DNA of 60,977 nt from Trachelipus rathkii (taxonomy: Eukaryota; Arthropoda; Malacostraca; Isopoda; Trachelipodidae): positions 1 through 60,977 of the forward strand of contig JABUQX010053302.1 of NCBI GenBank assembly GCA_015478945.1. The letters are read 5' to 3'. How positions within the stretch are numbered: position 1 is the stretch's first letter; each line of letters starts with the position of its first letter. Below the pieces are notes generated by a model, which was given only the letters and a program-made list of their open reading frames with translations, did not search any database and was not told where the DNA came from. Position numbers and translations under genes: made by a program. Below are positions 1-10,800 of this stretch, in pieces.

Positions 1-2420
1 ACGAGGGAACAAGTCGATAGGAGGGCTGGGGGAGGAGCACGGTCCAAGGGCGGGAACGCGCGGAAGAAGGGCGCAAAAGCGAAAAAGAAAGAGAGGAAGA
101 AGACCGGGACGGCTAAGAGTGGGTGACGGGAACAAGCGAACGACCGAGAAAGAAAAAGGGAGAAAAAGAACTGAGAATCAATAAAGTGAGAGGAGAAGAA
201 AAGCTGAAAAACGAAGTAGACACGGGAAGAAAAAGTAGGGCGGGAAAAAGAACGACACCGGAATGCAGAGAGAGGGGGTGAGTAAGCGAGAGGGAAGTGA
301 GCAGGCACGACGGCCCGAGGGAAAAAAGCGGACGAGAAAAAAGAAAAACCACAAAAAAAGGCATGCCAGGTGGGAAGGAAGGCACGGAAAAACGTGCAGC
401 GGGAGGCAGGGAACAAATGGAGGACCCAGGAAAAAGGAAAGGAAGAAAAGGAAACAGGCCAGAGAAGGGGACATAGGAAAAGGCGAGAGAAACAGTGAAA
501 GACGAGTGGGAAAAAAAGGGAGAAATAAAGAGAGAAAAGAAGAAAGAAAAACTGGCACGAAAAAAAGGGGGAAAAACAAAGAAAGGAAAAAAGGGGTGAA
601 ACCAAGGGACGAGCAAAAGAGGAAAAAGGAAAATAAGGACCACCAAAAGAGAGGGTGAATGCGGAGAAGGGTGGAGAGCTAGGAAGGGTGCTAAAGAAAA
701 GGGAAGCGCGAGAGGGTAGGGTAAAAGATGGCCAGGCGAAGGACAAGGGGAGGGCCAATAGAGGGCGCAGGGACAGAGTGACGAAAAGGAGTAGGCCGAC
801 GGAGAGGGGGGCAGGAGGCAGAAAGGGAACCGACAGGGTGGGACCGGTACCAAGAGACAGGTGGGGCAAGGGAAAAGGGGGACGGAAGCCGCGGAGAGGG
901 GAAGAGCAGAATGCGGAAAAGGGGGGGCAGGAGGTCAGAAAGGAGGGTCCAAGCAAAAGCGAAGGGGAGGGGGGACGCCAAGAAGTAAAGGTAGCAAGAC
1001 GGAGGACGGGGCAGAGAGGGATAAAAGGAACAGACCAAGGAGGAGGGCAGCTGTTGCCGGAGAGGAGGAAAAGGGGGGGGGGGGATAGAGGAGAGGAGGG
1101 GGACGCGGGACGAGAGGCAACACGGCGGGAGGAAAAATGAAGCAACAGGGACGGCCAGGGGGGCGGTGAAAGAAACGAGGGCGAGCAGAGACTGAGAGAG
1201 GAGCGGAGGGAGACGCCGCTGGGTGGGACGGGCCAATAGCGGGAGGGAGAAGGGGCAAGCAGTGAGGGCTGATGGCAAAAAAACGGAAGGAGAGGTAAGA
1301 TGGCCCGGCGTGAAGTGGATGAGGAGAAGAGGAGGAGAATAAAAGCAAGGGGGAAGGGGAAACACAAAAAGAGGGGGGCCAAGACGGGGCAAGGAAAAAA
1401 CGCGGGGATAGACAGGGGGAAGAGGAGCCCCCCGTGGGGGCATGGAGCGAGGGGGACGGAACGAAGAAGGAAAGAGGGGAAAAGGAAAAGGGGAACGAGA
1501 GGAGGAGGCGGAGGGCAGGAGGAGGAGGGAGGCGAGGACTTGAGGAAGGGCGGCGGCCATCAAGGCGGGCCGGCAAAACGCGGCGAGAGAAAGCAGAAAA
1601 GGGGAGAACGGAGGAGGCCGAAATAGAAAAACCCAGGACAAGAGGGGGGGGGACAGGAAGGAAAAAAAAAACGGCAAAAAGAAAAGAAAAGCAAGGAAAA
1701 GCAAAGCGGGCAGGGTGAGGCAGGAAGAGAGGCAACGCAGGCGAAATACGGGGGGGGAGAGCCAAGAAGATGGAGAAGAAAGCGTGGAGAGGAAAAGAGC
1801 AAGAACAAAAGCGGGGGAAGGGAAGCGAGGGGGCGGAGAGGGAAGCACGGGAGCCACGAAAGGAGGGGGAGGGGCGAAGAGCCGAGGGACCCCAGGGGAG
1901 GGAGCAGAGGGAGGGGGGAACGGAGCGAACAGGAGGCAAGGAGGAAACAAGGGAATACGAGGCGGGCACAAGGGCGAGGAAGAGGACCGGAAAAGGTCAG
2001 ACGAGAGGAGGAAAACCAGGAGGGGGAAGAGGCGGGAAAGGTGCGGGTGAAAACAAGGACGAAAGGAGAGGGAAAGGAGCACAGGGGGGAGGCGAGGGAA
2101 GAGACCAGGGAAGGGAGGAGAAAGAAGCGAGCCGAGGGAGTATAGGAGACGGGGGAGAGAGAGAGAAAAAAGAGGGCAAGCAAAATACAACGGGGAAAGA
2201 GGGGGCAAAAGGAGGCGGGAGGCCGGAAAAGCGAGAAGGGGTGAGACAAAAGAGAGAAGAGGCCGGGGAGAGGAGGCCGACAGAGTGAGGAGGGGGACGG
2301 GGAGGCGGGGATGGGGTGAGGGGAAAGGACGGGGAAAAAATGGGACGGGGGACGAGAAGAAAGAGAGGAAAGGCGAGCGACTGAGCGAGCGAGCTGAGCG
2401 AGCGAGCGAGCGAGCGATGA
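1..2420. other. purine-rich, T-poor spacer block
   Basis: The + strand is almost entirely G and A with some C. Sampled 60-base lines carry only about 1-4 T. No tandem period stands out except the short GAGC tract at the right end. Very long open frames exist here on both strands, the longest on the minus strand from 2424 to 691. Their predicted products are Ser/Pro/Leu/Phe on the pyrimidine strand and Arg/Lys/Gly/Glu on the purine strand, with no domain. The composition alone produces them, so no gene is called. Confidence 0.8.
2373..2417. repeat. (GAGC)n tetranucleotide tract
   Basis: About ten GAGC units in a row, with one CT interruption near 2391-2394. The tract sits at the right edge of the purine-rich block, just before the GA arrays begin. 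Confidence 0.85.
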
Positions 2421-2454
2421 TCAACCGGGTGTAAACAGGGGGGGGCAGGGGGGG

Positions 2455-2608
2455 GAAGAGAGAGAGATAGAGGATGAAGAGAGAGAGAAGAGAGAGAAGA
2501 GAGAGAGAGAGAGACGATGAGAGAGAGAGAGAGAGAGAAGGAAGAGAGAGGATGAGAAGAGAGAGAGAGAGAGAGAGAGAGATAGAATTGAAGTGGGAGA
2601 GAGAGGGG
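2455..2608. repeat. (GA)n microsatellite
   Basis: Imperfect GA dinucleotide array with occasional GAT interruptions. It ends at a short G-rich stretch before the AT island at 2617. Confidence 0.9.
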
Positions 2609-2616
2609 GCGCGGGG

Positions 2617-2760
2617 TTATAAACTTTTATTTAGTTACATCGTTATTTAGTTATCTTGCTTTATATTTTTACTTTTTTTATTTTTTGAAATATTAATATT
2701 GTTTATTTATTTATTTTTAATTATTTTTTATATATTTTTTTAATTATTTTCTTAATTATT
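2617..2760. other. AT-rich, T-rich island inside the GA arrays
   Basis: About 140 bases of T- and A-rich sequence with TTTA and TTAT runs and long T runs. It is flanked directly on both sides by GA arrays. The surrounding 2 kb has almost no T outside GAT interruptions, so the edges are sharp. No open frame or repeat relation was recognised. Confidence 0.8.
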
Positions 2761-3841
2761 AGAGAGAGAGAGAGATGAGAGAATAAATATAGAGAGATGA
2801 GAGATGAGAGATGAGAGAGAGTGTAGAGATGAGAGAGAGAGAGATGAGAGATAGAGAGTAGGAGAGAGAAGAGAGAAGAGAGAGAATGGAGAATTGAGAA
2901 ATAGAGATAGAATTGTAGACCACTTATAAATGAAGAAAGAGGGAGAGAGAGAGATTGAGAGAGAGATTGAGAGAGAGATTAGAGAGAAGAGAGAAGAGAT
3001 AGGAGAGATAGAGAGGAGAGAGAGAGAGAGAGAGAGATATAGAGTATAAGAGAGAGAGAGAGAGAGAGGAGAAGAGATAGAGAGAGAAAAATGAGAGAGA
3101 TAGAGACAGGACAGACAGTCCGACAGACAAAGACAGACAGAGGAAGAGACAGGCAAGGAAAGAGAAAAAGAGAGGCAGAGAGAGGAGAGAGAGAGATCAT
3201 GAGAGAGGGAGAGAGAGTAGATAGAGATAAGAGAGAGAGAGAGTGAAGAGATAGAGAGAAGAGAGATATAATAGAGAAAATAGAGAGAGAGAGAGGGGAG
3301 ATGAGACGAGAGATATGAAGGTCAATAAAGATAAGATAGAGAGAGAGATATGAGAGGAAGATGAGAGATAGAGAGAGAGAGAGAGAGAAATGAGAGAATA
3401 AGAGAAGAGGGAGAGATTAAGAGAGGCTGACACACAAAACAGCCAAACAGAAAAAGTAGACAGAGACGGACGACAAAAGAGAAAAACAGCCGGGAAGACA
3501 GGGGACAGACGAAAGTCATTCACGAAGGCAGATAGAGAGAGAGAGAGAGAGAGAGAGAAGGAAGAGTAGAGACGAGAGAGAGAGATGAGAGATTGAGAGA
3601 GAGAGGGAGGAAGGTAAAAGGAAGGGAGAAAGAAGGAGGATGACAGCTCGTGGCCCGGGCGCACTGGATCGACGGAGGAGTAGGGAGAGGAGAGATATAG
3701 AGAATAGATAGAGATATAGATAAGAGAGAGAGAAGAGATTAAGAGATAGATATAATACTGAGAGATAGAAGAGAGGATGAGAGAGAGAGAGAAGAGATGA
3801 TGAGAGAGAGATAAAGACTAGAGGGGAGATGTAGAGAGAAT

Positions 3842-3872
<31 letters not shown>

Positions 3873-4050
3873 TAGATGAGAGATGAGGAGAGAGATGAAG
3901 AGAGAGATAGATGAGAAGGCGAGAGAGAGAGAGAGAGAGAGATTGAGAGATGAATTACATAATGAGAGAGAGATATAGAGAGATAGAGGAGAGAGAGAGA
4001 GAGAGAGAGAGATGAGAGAGAGAGAGGAGAGAAGGGAGTATGAAGAATTA
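2761..4050. repeat. long (GA)n array with GAT interruptions
   Basis: Continuous GA-rich array built of GAGAGA runs interrupted by GAT, GATA and GAA. It contains two CAGA-type islands (around 3100-3175 and 3421-3533) and a short complex stretch at 3640-3680. Open frames on the minus strand are Ser/Leu repeats from translating (TC)n and are not genes. Confidence 0.92.
3421..3533. repeat. dispersed CAGA-type block, copy 1
   Basis: A break in the GA array made of CAGA/ACAGCC-like sequence. It contains AACAGCCGGGAAGACAGGGG followed by ACAGAC. The same string, with one extra G, returns at 4418-4441, and a degenerate version lies at about 16,600-16,725. A related CAGACAGA-rich island is at 3100-3175. 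Function unknown. Confidence 0.7.
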
Positions 4051-4052
4051 TG

Positions 4053-4222
4053 AGAGCGCGCGGCGCTTCTCGCGCGCGCGCGCGCGCGCGCGCGCGCGCG
4101 TGCGTCGCGCGCGCGGCCGCGAAGGCGGGCGGGCGGGCGGCGCAACCGGGCGTGAAAGGAGGGGGGGCTCGGGAGGTGCTCGGCAGGCGCGGTCGTAAGG
4201 GGGTCGGGGGGGAGGGGGGCAG
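4053..4222 (+). repeat. (CG)n module, copy 1
   Basis: Begins with short CG runs, then an uninterrupted (CG)15 at 4071-4100. A GC-rich tail follows with a GGGC run (4126-4140), then GGCGTGAAAGGAGGGG, CTCGGCAGGC and a poly-G end. The same order of elements occurs in diverged form at 16,173-16,425 and 17,330-17,530, so this is a repeated unit and not an isolated microsatellite. Alternating CG of this length can adopt Z-DNA; this is a general property and was not tested here. The alternating Arg/Ala open frames across it are artefacts. Confidence 0.82.
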
Positions 4223-4229
4223 AAGACGA

Positions 4230-4491
4230 GAGAGAGAGCGAGAGAGAGGAGAGGAGAGAGAGAGAGGAGATGAGAGTAGAGGAGTTGAGAGAGGAAGCTT
4301 GTCCAGTAGATTGATGAGAGAGAGAGAGAGAGAGTATAATAGAGATTTTGAGTTTTGTGCTATATATGGCTAAGGACAAAGGTTGAGACAATCATTCAAA
4401 AAAAAAGAAGAAAATAACAGCCGGGGAAGACAGGGGACAGACAGGCAGACAGACGGAGAGCAGAGAGAGAGAGAGAGAGAGAGAAGATGAG

Positions 4492-4530
<39 letters not shown>

Positions 4531-4837
4531 GATGAGAGAAGAGAGATGAGATGTAGAGAGAGAGGAGGGAGAGTAGGGAGGAAGAGGAAAAGAGAAAGAG
4601 AGGAAAAGAAGGATGGGGGATCATGCCGGCCGGTGCGAGCGGACAGTGGAAAGGAGGAGGAGATTCTTTAGATGATGAGAGAGAGAGGAGAGAGATGTCA
4701 AAGCGAGAGAGAGAGAGTAGAGAAGAGAGATGAGAGAGAGAGAGAGAGAGGATTAGTGAGAGAGAGATGAGAGGAGAGAGAGGAGAGAGAGAGAGAGAGA
4801 TAGAGAAGATTTAAATAACAAGAAAGATCAGAGGAGA

Positions 4838-4870
<33 letters not shown>

Positions 4871-5130
4871 TGAGAGAGATGAGAGAGAGATGAGAGAGAT
4901 GAGAGAGAGAAGTGAGAGAGATAAGAAGATGAGAGGAGAGAGAGATGAGAGAGAGAGAGAGATTGAAGAGAGAGAGAGAGATGAGAGAGAGAGAGAGGAT
5001 ATAGAGAGAGAGAGAGAGTGAGAGAGGAGAGATAGAGAAGAGAAGAGAGAGTGAAGAGATAGAGAGAAGAATTGAGAGAAGAGAGAGAAGGAGAGAGAGG
5101 AGGAGATGAGAGAGAGAGGGAAGAAAAGGG
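4230..5130. repeat. (GA)n array
   Basis: GA-rich array like that at 2761-4050. It contains a CAGA-type block at about 4393-4462, the second copy of the block at 3421, and a short complex stretch at 4612-4675. No gene seen. Confidence 0.9.
4393..4462. repeat. dispersed CAGA-type block, copy 2
   Basis: Shares AACAGCCGGGGAAGACAGGG and the following ACAGACAGGCAGACAGA-type tail with the block at 3421-3533. It lies about 170 bp after the end of (CG)n module copy 1. The degenerate copy at 16,600-16,725 lies a similar distance after module copy 2, which suggests that block and module were duplicated together. Confidence 0.65.
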
Positions 5131-5246
5131 GCTAAATGGGCTGGCCCCTAGGGAGCAAGGGCAAAACCGCCGGCGACGATGGTGGGGCGGGGCGGGGAAG
5201 GGGGGGAGAGGGGAAAGGAGGAGCACCACCAGGAGGAACCGACCGT

Positions 5247-5303
5247 GGCCCCGGCCCCGGCCCCGCCCCGGGCCCCGGCCCCGGCCCCGGCCCCGGCCCC
5301 GCC
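5247..5303 (-). repeat. (GGGGCC)n tract 1
   Basis: About nine CCCCGG units on the + strand, equal to GGGGCC on the minus strand, with two small phase shifts. It is preceded by a mixed GC-rich stretch (5130-5246) and followed by a purine-rich block. Tracts of the same hexamer lie at 8263-8382 and, degenerate and G-rich on the opposite strand, at 11,505-11,660. The Gly-Pro/Arg-Pro open frames across it come from translating the repeat. Confidence 0.92.
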
Positions 5304-5700
5304 AAAAAGCAGGAAAAAACCGGGGGGTGTCGACCGGGTGGGAACGGATAAAGTGTGATACACGAAAGAAGTAAGAGGAGCAAAGCAAGCAAAAGAAAAA
5401 AAGAGAGGTGGAAGGCCAGGACGGCGGGGGAGAAAGGGAGGCAAAATGAGAGAAACAGACCGAAAGAGAAGCAAAGGAGGGGGGAGGGACGAGGAGGGCA
5501 AAAGGAAAGGGGAGGCCAAAAGGAGAAGGGGGCCGAGGGGGAACAGAAAAAGAGCGAAGGGGAGAGAAGCAAACGAAGGCGAAAAGGAAATGAAAGAGAA
5601 GGGGAAAAGAAGGAAGGGAGGGAAGGAGGAAAGGAAATGAGGCGGCAAGAAAATGCAAGAGTGCGGAAATAGGAGCTGGGCCAAAAAGGAGGGAGGGAAT
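5304..5700. other. purine-rich spacer
   Basis: G/A-rich, T-poor sequence between the GGGGCC tract and the next GA array, with AAAGAGAA, GGAAAGG and similar runs. A comparable purine-rich spacer occupies the equivalent position at 11,661-11,860 before module copy B. No gene seen. Confidence 0.7.
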
Positions 5701-5710
5701 GGAAGGAAGA

Positions 5711-5711
5711 G

Positions 5712-5752
<41 letters not shown>

Positions 5753-5835
5753 TGAGAGAGAGAGGAGAGAGAAGAAGAGAGAGAGAGAGATAGAGAGATG
5801 AGAGAGAGAGAGAGAGAGATCTGAAGAGAGAGAAT
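5711..5835. repeat. (GA)n array before module copy A
   Basis: Imperfect GA array of about 125 bp, directly followed by the duplicated module. The second module copy is also preceded by a GA array (11,862-12,010). Confidence 0.88.
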
Positions 5836-7880
5836 TAGTAGACAGGAGGAGGGCCGAGGGAGGAAAGGGGAAGAAGCAAACGGAGAATGAGAGAAAGGGG
5901 AAGGAAGAGAAAGAGGAAAGGGACATAGGGGAGGAATAAGAGAGGAGGTGCTGGGAGCGAGCGGGCCAGAGCGGAACTGCCGGCAGAAGGATGATAGGAG
6001 AAAACGAACAGGGGAAAAAAGCAAAAAGGAGAAAGGAGGGGAGAGGGAGAGAGGGGAAGAGGAGGGAAAAAAAGGGGGGGGGCGTGAATTGTGTTCGAGG
6101 CAGGGGAGGGCAAGGGGAGAAGCGCCGGGGGGGGAGGAAAGAGGGGATATAGGAAGGAGACAATAAGGATGGCAGGGAGGGGACTGGGGGGAAATTGGGT
6201 GACATGGAAGAGGGGGGGCAGGGGGGGAAGGGGAAGGGAAGGAGGATGAGGGAGAGCGAGGGAGGGTATCAGGGAAGAAGGGGAGGGGCAGGGAGAATGG
6301 GGGCAGGGGGGGGGAGAGAGGCGGCGGGAAGAGTCAGGGGGCGTGCCCAAGGGAAAGGGAAGGGCATAGGCGGGGCAGGTGAAGGGGAGAGACACAGGGG
6401 AAGAGGGCCGGAGGAGGACGGGGGGAGAATGGGTGGGTGGAAGGGGGGGAGGGGAGCAGAGGTAAGGGAATACGGAAAGGGGGAACAAAAGATGGGGAAG
6501 GGGGAGAGAAAGGAGGGAAGGAAGGAAAGAGGAGAGGAGGAGAGGAGGGAGGAAGGGAGAGGGGAGGAGGGGGGGCCCGGGGAAGGACGATGGTAGGAGG
6601 GGAGGAGGAGAAGAAAGGGGGGGGAAAGGGGGAGGGAATGAAAGGGGAGGGCAAGGGAAGAGAGGGAGGGAGCAGAGCGGAAAGCGGAAGCTCGGTAAGT
6701 TGCAGAAACACGAGCCACCCAAACAGAAAGGTCACGAAGGGAACACGCGCAAAGATAACAAGGCCGGACCGGGGCGGAGACGCGCAATTACGGGGGCCAC
6801 GCGAGAGTGAGCAAAGGGACGGAGGGACAGAAAACCGACAGCCAACCCTGCGGACAGACGTACGTGGGGCGCCGGCCACAGAAAAGCGAAAACACGAAAA
6901 GGGCACCGGGTCGGCCCGGCGGACGCGGCGGGCCGGTCAGGGCAGTCCCCCTCCGAGTCAGTGCAAGCGGAACGCAACAGGCGACCGCACGGGCAAAAAA
7001 CGGGCCTGGCCTACGCACAGCTAGCCAGAAGGCCGGAAAAAGGGCAACCAAGACCGCAACGACAAGCCGGCCCAGGAACCGCGCGGGAAGGCTGACGACG
7101 GGCCGGCCGCGACCGCAAGGTTGTCCGCGCATTACCAACTACTGAAAAAGAGGGGGCCAAAAACTGACGTGGCACGGCCGCTGAGAGGGGCCCGCGGGAA
7201 AAAACCCGGAAATCCTACCACTAGGCAGCAACCCGGCCCGCCGACGGAAACGCGCCAAGGGGTCGAGAAAAGGGCGCCGGCAAAGAGGGCAGGCCCCGGG
7301 ACAGGGAGAAACCCGGGAGCTAACTGCCGCCGCGAGCAACACAACAAGGACCGGCGACAGGATCAAGCAAAAGGCGGCCCGATACACGCCAGCGGCAGCG
7401 ACCAAAGAAGGGGGGTGGCCAGGTGGTGCCAGGACAGTGAACCAAAGGACCACAAGCGGACAGGCGACAAAAGGGACATAAAACGGACGCACGGAAGCCG
7501 GGGCGAGCAGGAAGGCAAAGAAGGGGAAAGAAACAAAAAGGCGAGTGAGAACAGGACACAAGACAAAATAGAGGCGAGCACCACACAAGGGGAAAAAAAA
7601 AAGCAAGGACCAAATCGTGAAAGCGAACAGGAAGGGAGAGGGGGGGCGGGGCATAAGGGGAGGGTAGAGAAGAGAGGCACAGGCGGAAGGTATGGTGCCA
7701 GCGCGAGGAACGAAAAGCGCAAGAAAAGAGAGAGTGGAAAGAACGGGGATAAGGAAGGAAAGGGCGCGGAACGCAACCGAATGAGAGCGGCGAAGGGGAG
7801 GCCGTCCAAAGGGCAGCAAGAGGGCCCGCCGACGGGGAAGGAGGGGCACGAGCGAGCACTGCGGGAACGCAGAAGAGAGA
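5820..7880 (+). repeat. duplicated GC/purine-rich module, copy A
   Basis: A segment of about 2.1 kb with a diverged direct copy at about 12,010-14,325. Matching landmarks in the same order are: CCGGCAGAAGG near 5979 (B: 12,222); AGCGCCGGGG then GGAAGGAGACAATAAGG near 6121-6168 (B: 12,388-12,441); GGGCCGGAGGAGGACGGGG near 6404 (B: 12,692); GCAAGCGGAA to CACGGGCAAAAAA near 6963-7000 (B: 13,322-13,365); and GCCGCGAGCAACACAA, CCGGCGA and CACGCCAGCG at 7329-7395 (B: 13,749-13,815). The offset grows from about 6.24 to 6.42 kb, so copy B has gained bases by small insertions. The right half is less purine-biased and could once have been functional sequence. I recognise no protein or RNA in it. Long open frames on both strands follow from rarity of T. 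Confidence 0.8.
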
Positions 7881-8035
7881 TAGAGAGAGAGAGAGTAGAT
7901 GAGGTTGAAGAGAGATGAGATGAGAGGAGAGATGTAAGAGAGAGAGAGGAGAGAGAGAGAGAGATGAGATAGAGAGAGAGATGAGAGGAGAGAGGAGGAG
8001 GAGTAGAGGAGAGAGGAGAGAGAGAGGATAGAGGA
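7870..8035. repeat. (GA)n array after module copy A
   Basis: GA-rich array with GAT interruptions, starting where module A ends. Module B likewise runs into a short GA-rich stretch (14,320-14,340). Confidence 0.85.
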
Positions 8036-8262
8036 GGAACACAACGGAGTGCCTGGGAGAAAATAGCAAAGGAGGGGCGAAAAAAGTGCCAGGCGAAAAG
8101 TAAGGGAGGTGATAGGGAATGGAACGGATTAGGGAGGCTCGGGGTAAGAAGGAAAAGGAGGAAGGAAGGGAAAGGAGAGGGAAGGGGCAGCCGAAGGTAG
8201 GGTAAGACGGGCAGGGGGGGGGAGGGACAGGGCGAAGGGGATAGCGAACCCCCTGAGCCCCT
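8036..8262. other. purine-rich spacer before GGGGCC tract 2
   Basis: G/A-rich sequence with slightly more T than the first 2.4 kb. No gene, repeat relation or RNA recognised. Confidence 0.6.
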
Positions 8263-8382
8263 GGGCCCCGGCCCCGGCCCCGGGCCCCGGCCCCGGCCCC
8301 GCCCCGGCCCCAGCCCCGGCCCCGGCCCGGGCCCCGGCCCGGCCCCGGCCCCGGCCCCGGCCCCGGCCCCGCCCGGCCCCGG
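8263..8382 (-). repeat. (GGGGCC)n tract 2, longest
   Basis: About 120 bp of CCCCGG units on the + strand with a few deletions or phase shifts. It is the longest of three such tracts in the first 12 kb. It is followed by a short complex stretch and then a GA array (8465-8592). G-rich hexamers of this type form G-quadruplexes in other genomes. That is general knowledge and was not tested here. Confidence 0.92.
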
Positions 8383-8464
8383 CAAGATTCCCGCCCCGGT
8401 CACACCGGGCCAGCCAGGCAGGAGAGGGGGAGGAGGAAAAGAAAAAGAAAGATAAGAAAGAAAG

Positions 8465-8592
8465 AAAAGAGAGAGAGATGAGAAGATGAGAGAATGTGTT
8501 TGATGAGAGAGAGAAAGGAGATTGAGAGAGAGAGAGAGATGAGATGAGATGAGAGAGATAGAAGAGAGAGAGAGAAGAGAGAGAGAGAGGAA
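8465..8592. repeat. (GA)n array
   Basis: Imperfect GA array with GAT interruptions between the GGGGCC tract and the GC-rich island. Confidence 0.88.
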
Positions 8593-9896
8593 CCAAGGCG
8601 GACGGCTGCCCGCTAAGGGAGGCCGACGGCGGGCAGCGGAGATCAACAGTCGAGGTGACCACGCAGGCCTGGCCAGAAGACACCAGACGCCAGCAGGGGC
8701 GCAGCGCGGGCAGGCCAGGGACGGCGCAGGGCGCGCGGCCCGAACTCGGGCCACCGGGCCTCGCGGGCGGCCGCGCGGGCTGAGCCGCGCGGCCTGACAT
8801 CGCCACGCGCCGCGGCCTCAGTCGACGGGCGACGCGGCGGCCGCAGCCGGACAGAGGCCCCCACCAGCGGCAAGCGCGCAGAAAGCGTAGCCCTGGGCAA
8901 CAGCAGGCACCACAGCAACGCTCGCCCCGAACCAGGAGCGGGGCGCACGCGAGGCGCGCCGCGGCGGGCCCACGAGCGGGCCGCAACCCCTGGCTGGGCC
9001 AAGACGCGGCAGAGACGGGGGCCGCGCGGGGGGGCAGGAGGGTCGCGCGAGAGGGCTTGGGTCGGACCCACGAGGCGAGCCGTGGGCAGCGGCGGCACGG
9101 TGAGACCAGCGCCCAAGCCGGCATGAAGGGGAGAGAACGCGCTCATGGGGCGGCGCGGAGGGGGAGCCAGGCCTGGCCGCCACGGCCCGGACGCAGCCGC
9201 CGGGGGAGAAAGACGCCCACTCACAGGCGAACAGACGGAGCCACAGTCGCAAGCGGGCAGATGCAAGGACGAGCTGTCCAGATCGCCCTGCGGGGGCGCG
9301 CGCCCACTGCGGAAGTTGCTCTCGGGCGAGGGCCGGCTGCCGGCGCGAAATCAAGCGCCGGCAAAGGGCGGGCAAAACGGTCCAACTAGCCAGTCAGGCA
9401 AAGCCAGCGCCGACCACCAGGAGAAGCACCAGCCAAGGGGGAAACCGCGGGAAACCGGCGGAGGACGACAGCGTAATGGGAAAGCGAGAAAGACGGAAGG
9501 GCAGACAGGACACGATGGCCCGGGCGGACGGCCCGCCCCACCGCAAACCAGGGCGCAGGGTGCAAGCCAGGGGGCAACGGACAACGCACAAACGCGAGAC
9601 AAGGGGTAGGGCCGCGCCGCAGGCGTGGCCGCCACACGCCGGACACGTGCCCCGATTACCAGCCTGTCCAAATAGCGGGCGCGGTGGTACCGAGCAAAGG
9701 CCGGCGGAAGTGCCAAGGAAGCGAGAGAGTAGTAGAAGGCGGGGATGGCCGAACGGCCCAGCTCTCCCTCCAACACGAGACGGAAAGGCAAACCAAAACA
9801 AGACGCTAAGGAAGGGGTCCAGGCCCGGGCCTGGACCCAGAGGGGCCTCGGCCCAAACGGGAGCGGCGCTGAGCTCACGCGGTGCGCCGCCGCCGG
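8593..9896. other. GC-rich, CpG-rich island
   Basis: About 1.3 kb of high-GC sequence with many CG dinucleotides, especially 8700-9380, and little purine bias compared with both flanks. NotI-type GCGGCCGC sites occur in its left part (for example 8838-8845). Several overlapping open frames exist on both strands, the longest about 450 codons on the minus strand from 10,746 into this island, but none has a recognisable domain. It could be a CpG-island-like element or another satellite-type block. A gene promoter is possible but unsupported. Confidence 0.6.
9815..9838. repeat. perfect 24-bp palindrome
   Basis: The left half GGGTCCAGGCCC is followed immediately by its exact reverse complement GGGCCTGGACCC, with no loop. 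It lies inside the GC-rich island, about 60 bp before a run of G. It could be a cruciform or a dimer-protein site. No function can be assigned. Confidence 0.9.
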
Positions 9897-10800
9897 GGGG
9901 GGGGGAGAGAGAGAGAGAAGGACAGGGGGGAGAGGAAAACAGAGGGGGGACAGGAAGGGCATGAGACGGCGGAGCGGGGGGTCGGCGAGGAAGGAGAGGG
10001 GGGAGGGGAGAGGGTGAAGGGAAGAAAACTAAGCAGAGGAGACCGAGAGAGCAGGGCGGGACGGAAGAAAGGGCAGTGGAGGCGGGACCCAGAGCCAGAC
10101 GGGGGAGGAGGTGAGGGGAAGGGGACGGAGGGGAGGAAAGACGGAGGAGAGCAATAAAAAGCTTGTGAGGGTTGGTGCAGTGGGAAAGGGGAAAACGAGG
10201 AGGGAACAAATGGAGAAAGGGGGGATATTTTGGGGGACGGGAGGGCAGACAGGCAGGGGCCGGGCGCCCGCGACGCGGGAGAGGCGCACGGAGAGGGAGG
10301 AAGCAGAAAGGGGAAAGAGGTAAGGGCCTAAAAGCGGAGGAGAGAAGGGGGAGGTGCCGGATTGGTACTGGCCGCCATTCCCCGCCATGGGATACAGAGC
10401 CTCGAAGGAGAGGGAGGGAAAGAGACGAAGACAGAAACGAGAAGTGGCTGTACCAGGGGGAGGATGAGAAGGAGGGAGAAGGGGAGAGAGGGAGGGAGGA
10501 GGAAAGAGGGAGAAAGGGGGGACAGGAGGGGGACAGGGGGCGGAGGGAGAAGCAAGGAGGAGGAGGACGGGAAGGGGAGGCAAGAAGGGAAAAAAGACGG
10601 AAGAACAAGGAGAGCGGGAGAGCAAGGAGGAAGGAGGGGTGGCTGTATAAGGGAGAGAAAAGGAAGCAGAGGATGAGGGTGATGAACAGAGGGGTCCCCA
10701 CATGGGACAGAGGATGCAGAATACAGGTAGTTAGCAGGACAAACAAAGAGAAGGAAAAAAAGGAGCGAAGCGGCGGGAAAGGTAAGGATTTGTTGAGAGA
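9897..10800. other. purine-rich, G-run spacer
   Basis: Starts with a poly-G run near 9896-9904 and continues G/A-rich and T-poor to about 10,800. A more complex patch lies at about 10,350-10,410. Open frames on both strands are compositional. No gene seen. Confidence 0.7.

Noticed and set aside
691..2424. 577-codon open frame on the minus strand, and similar long frames up to 14 kb
   Set aside because: Stops need A and G, which are rare on the pyrimidine strand. The product is a Ser/Pro/Leu/Phe-rich run without domains, and other frames and the other strand are open too.
2752..4391. Ser/Leu-rich open frames on the minus strand
   Set aside because: Direct translation of imperfect (TC)n, the complement of the GA array.
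5072..5374. Arg-Pro and Gly-Pro repeat proteins
   Set aside because: Translation of the GGGGCC hexamer and its flanks. No start context or domain.
8593..9896. GC-rich island as an rRNA gene or gene promoter
   Set aside because: I recognise no conserved rRNA segment, and no transcript or coding exon next to it supports a promoter.
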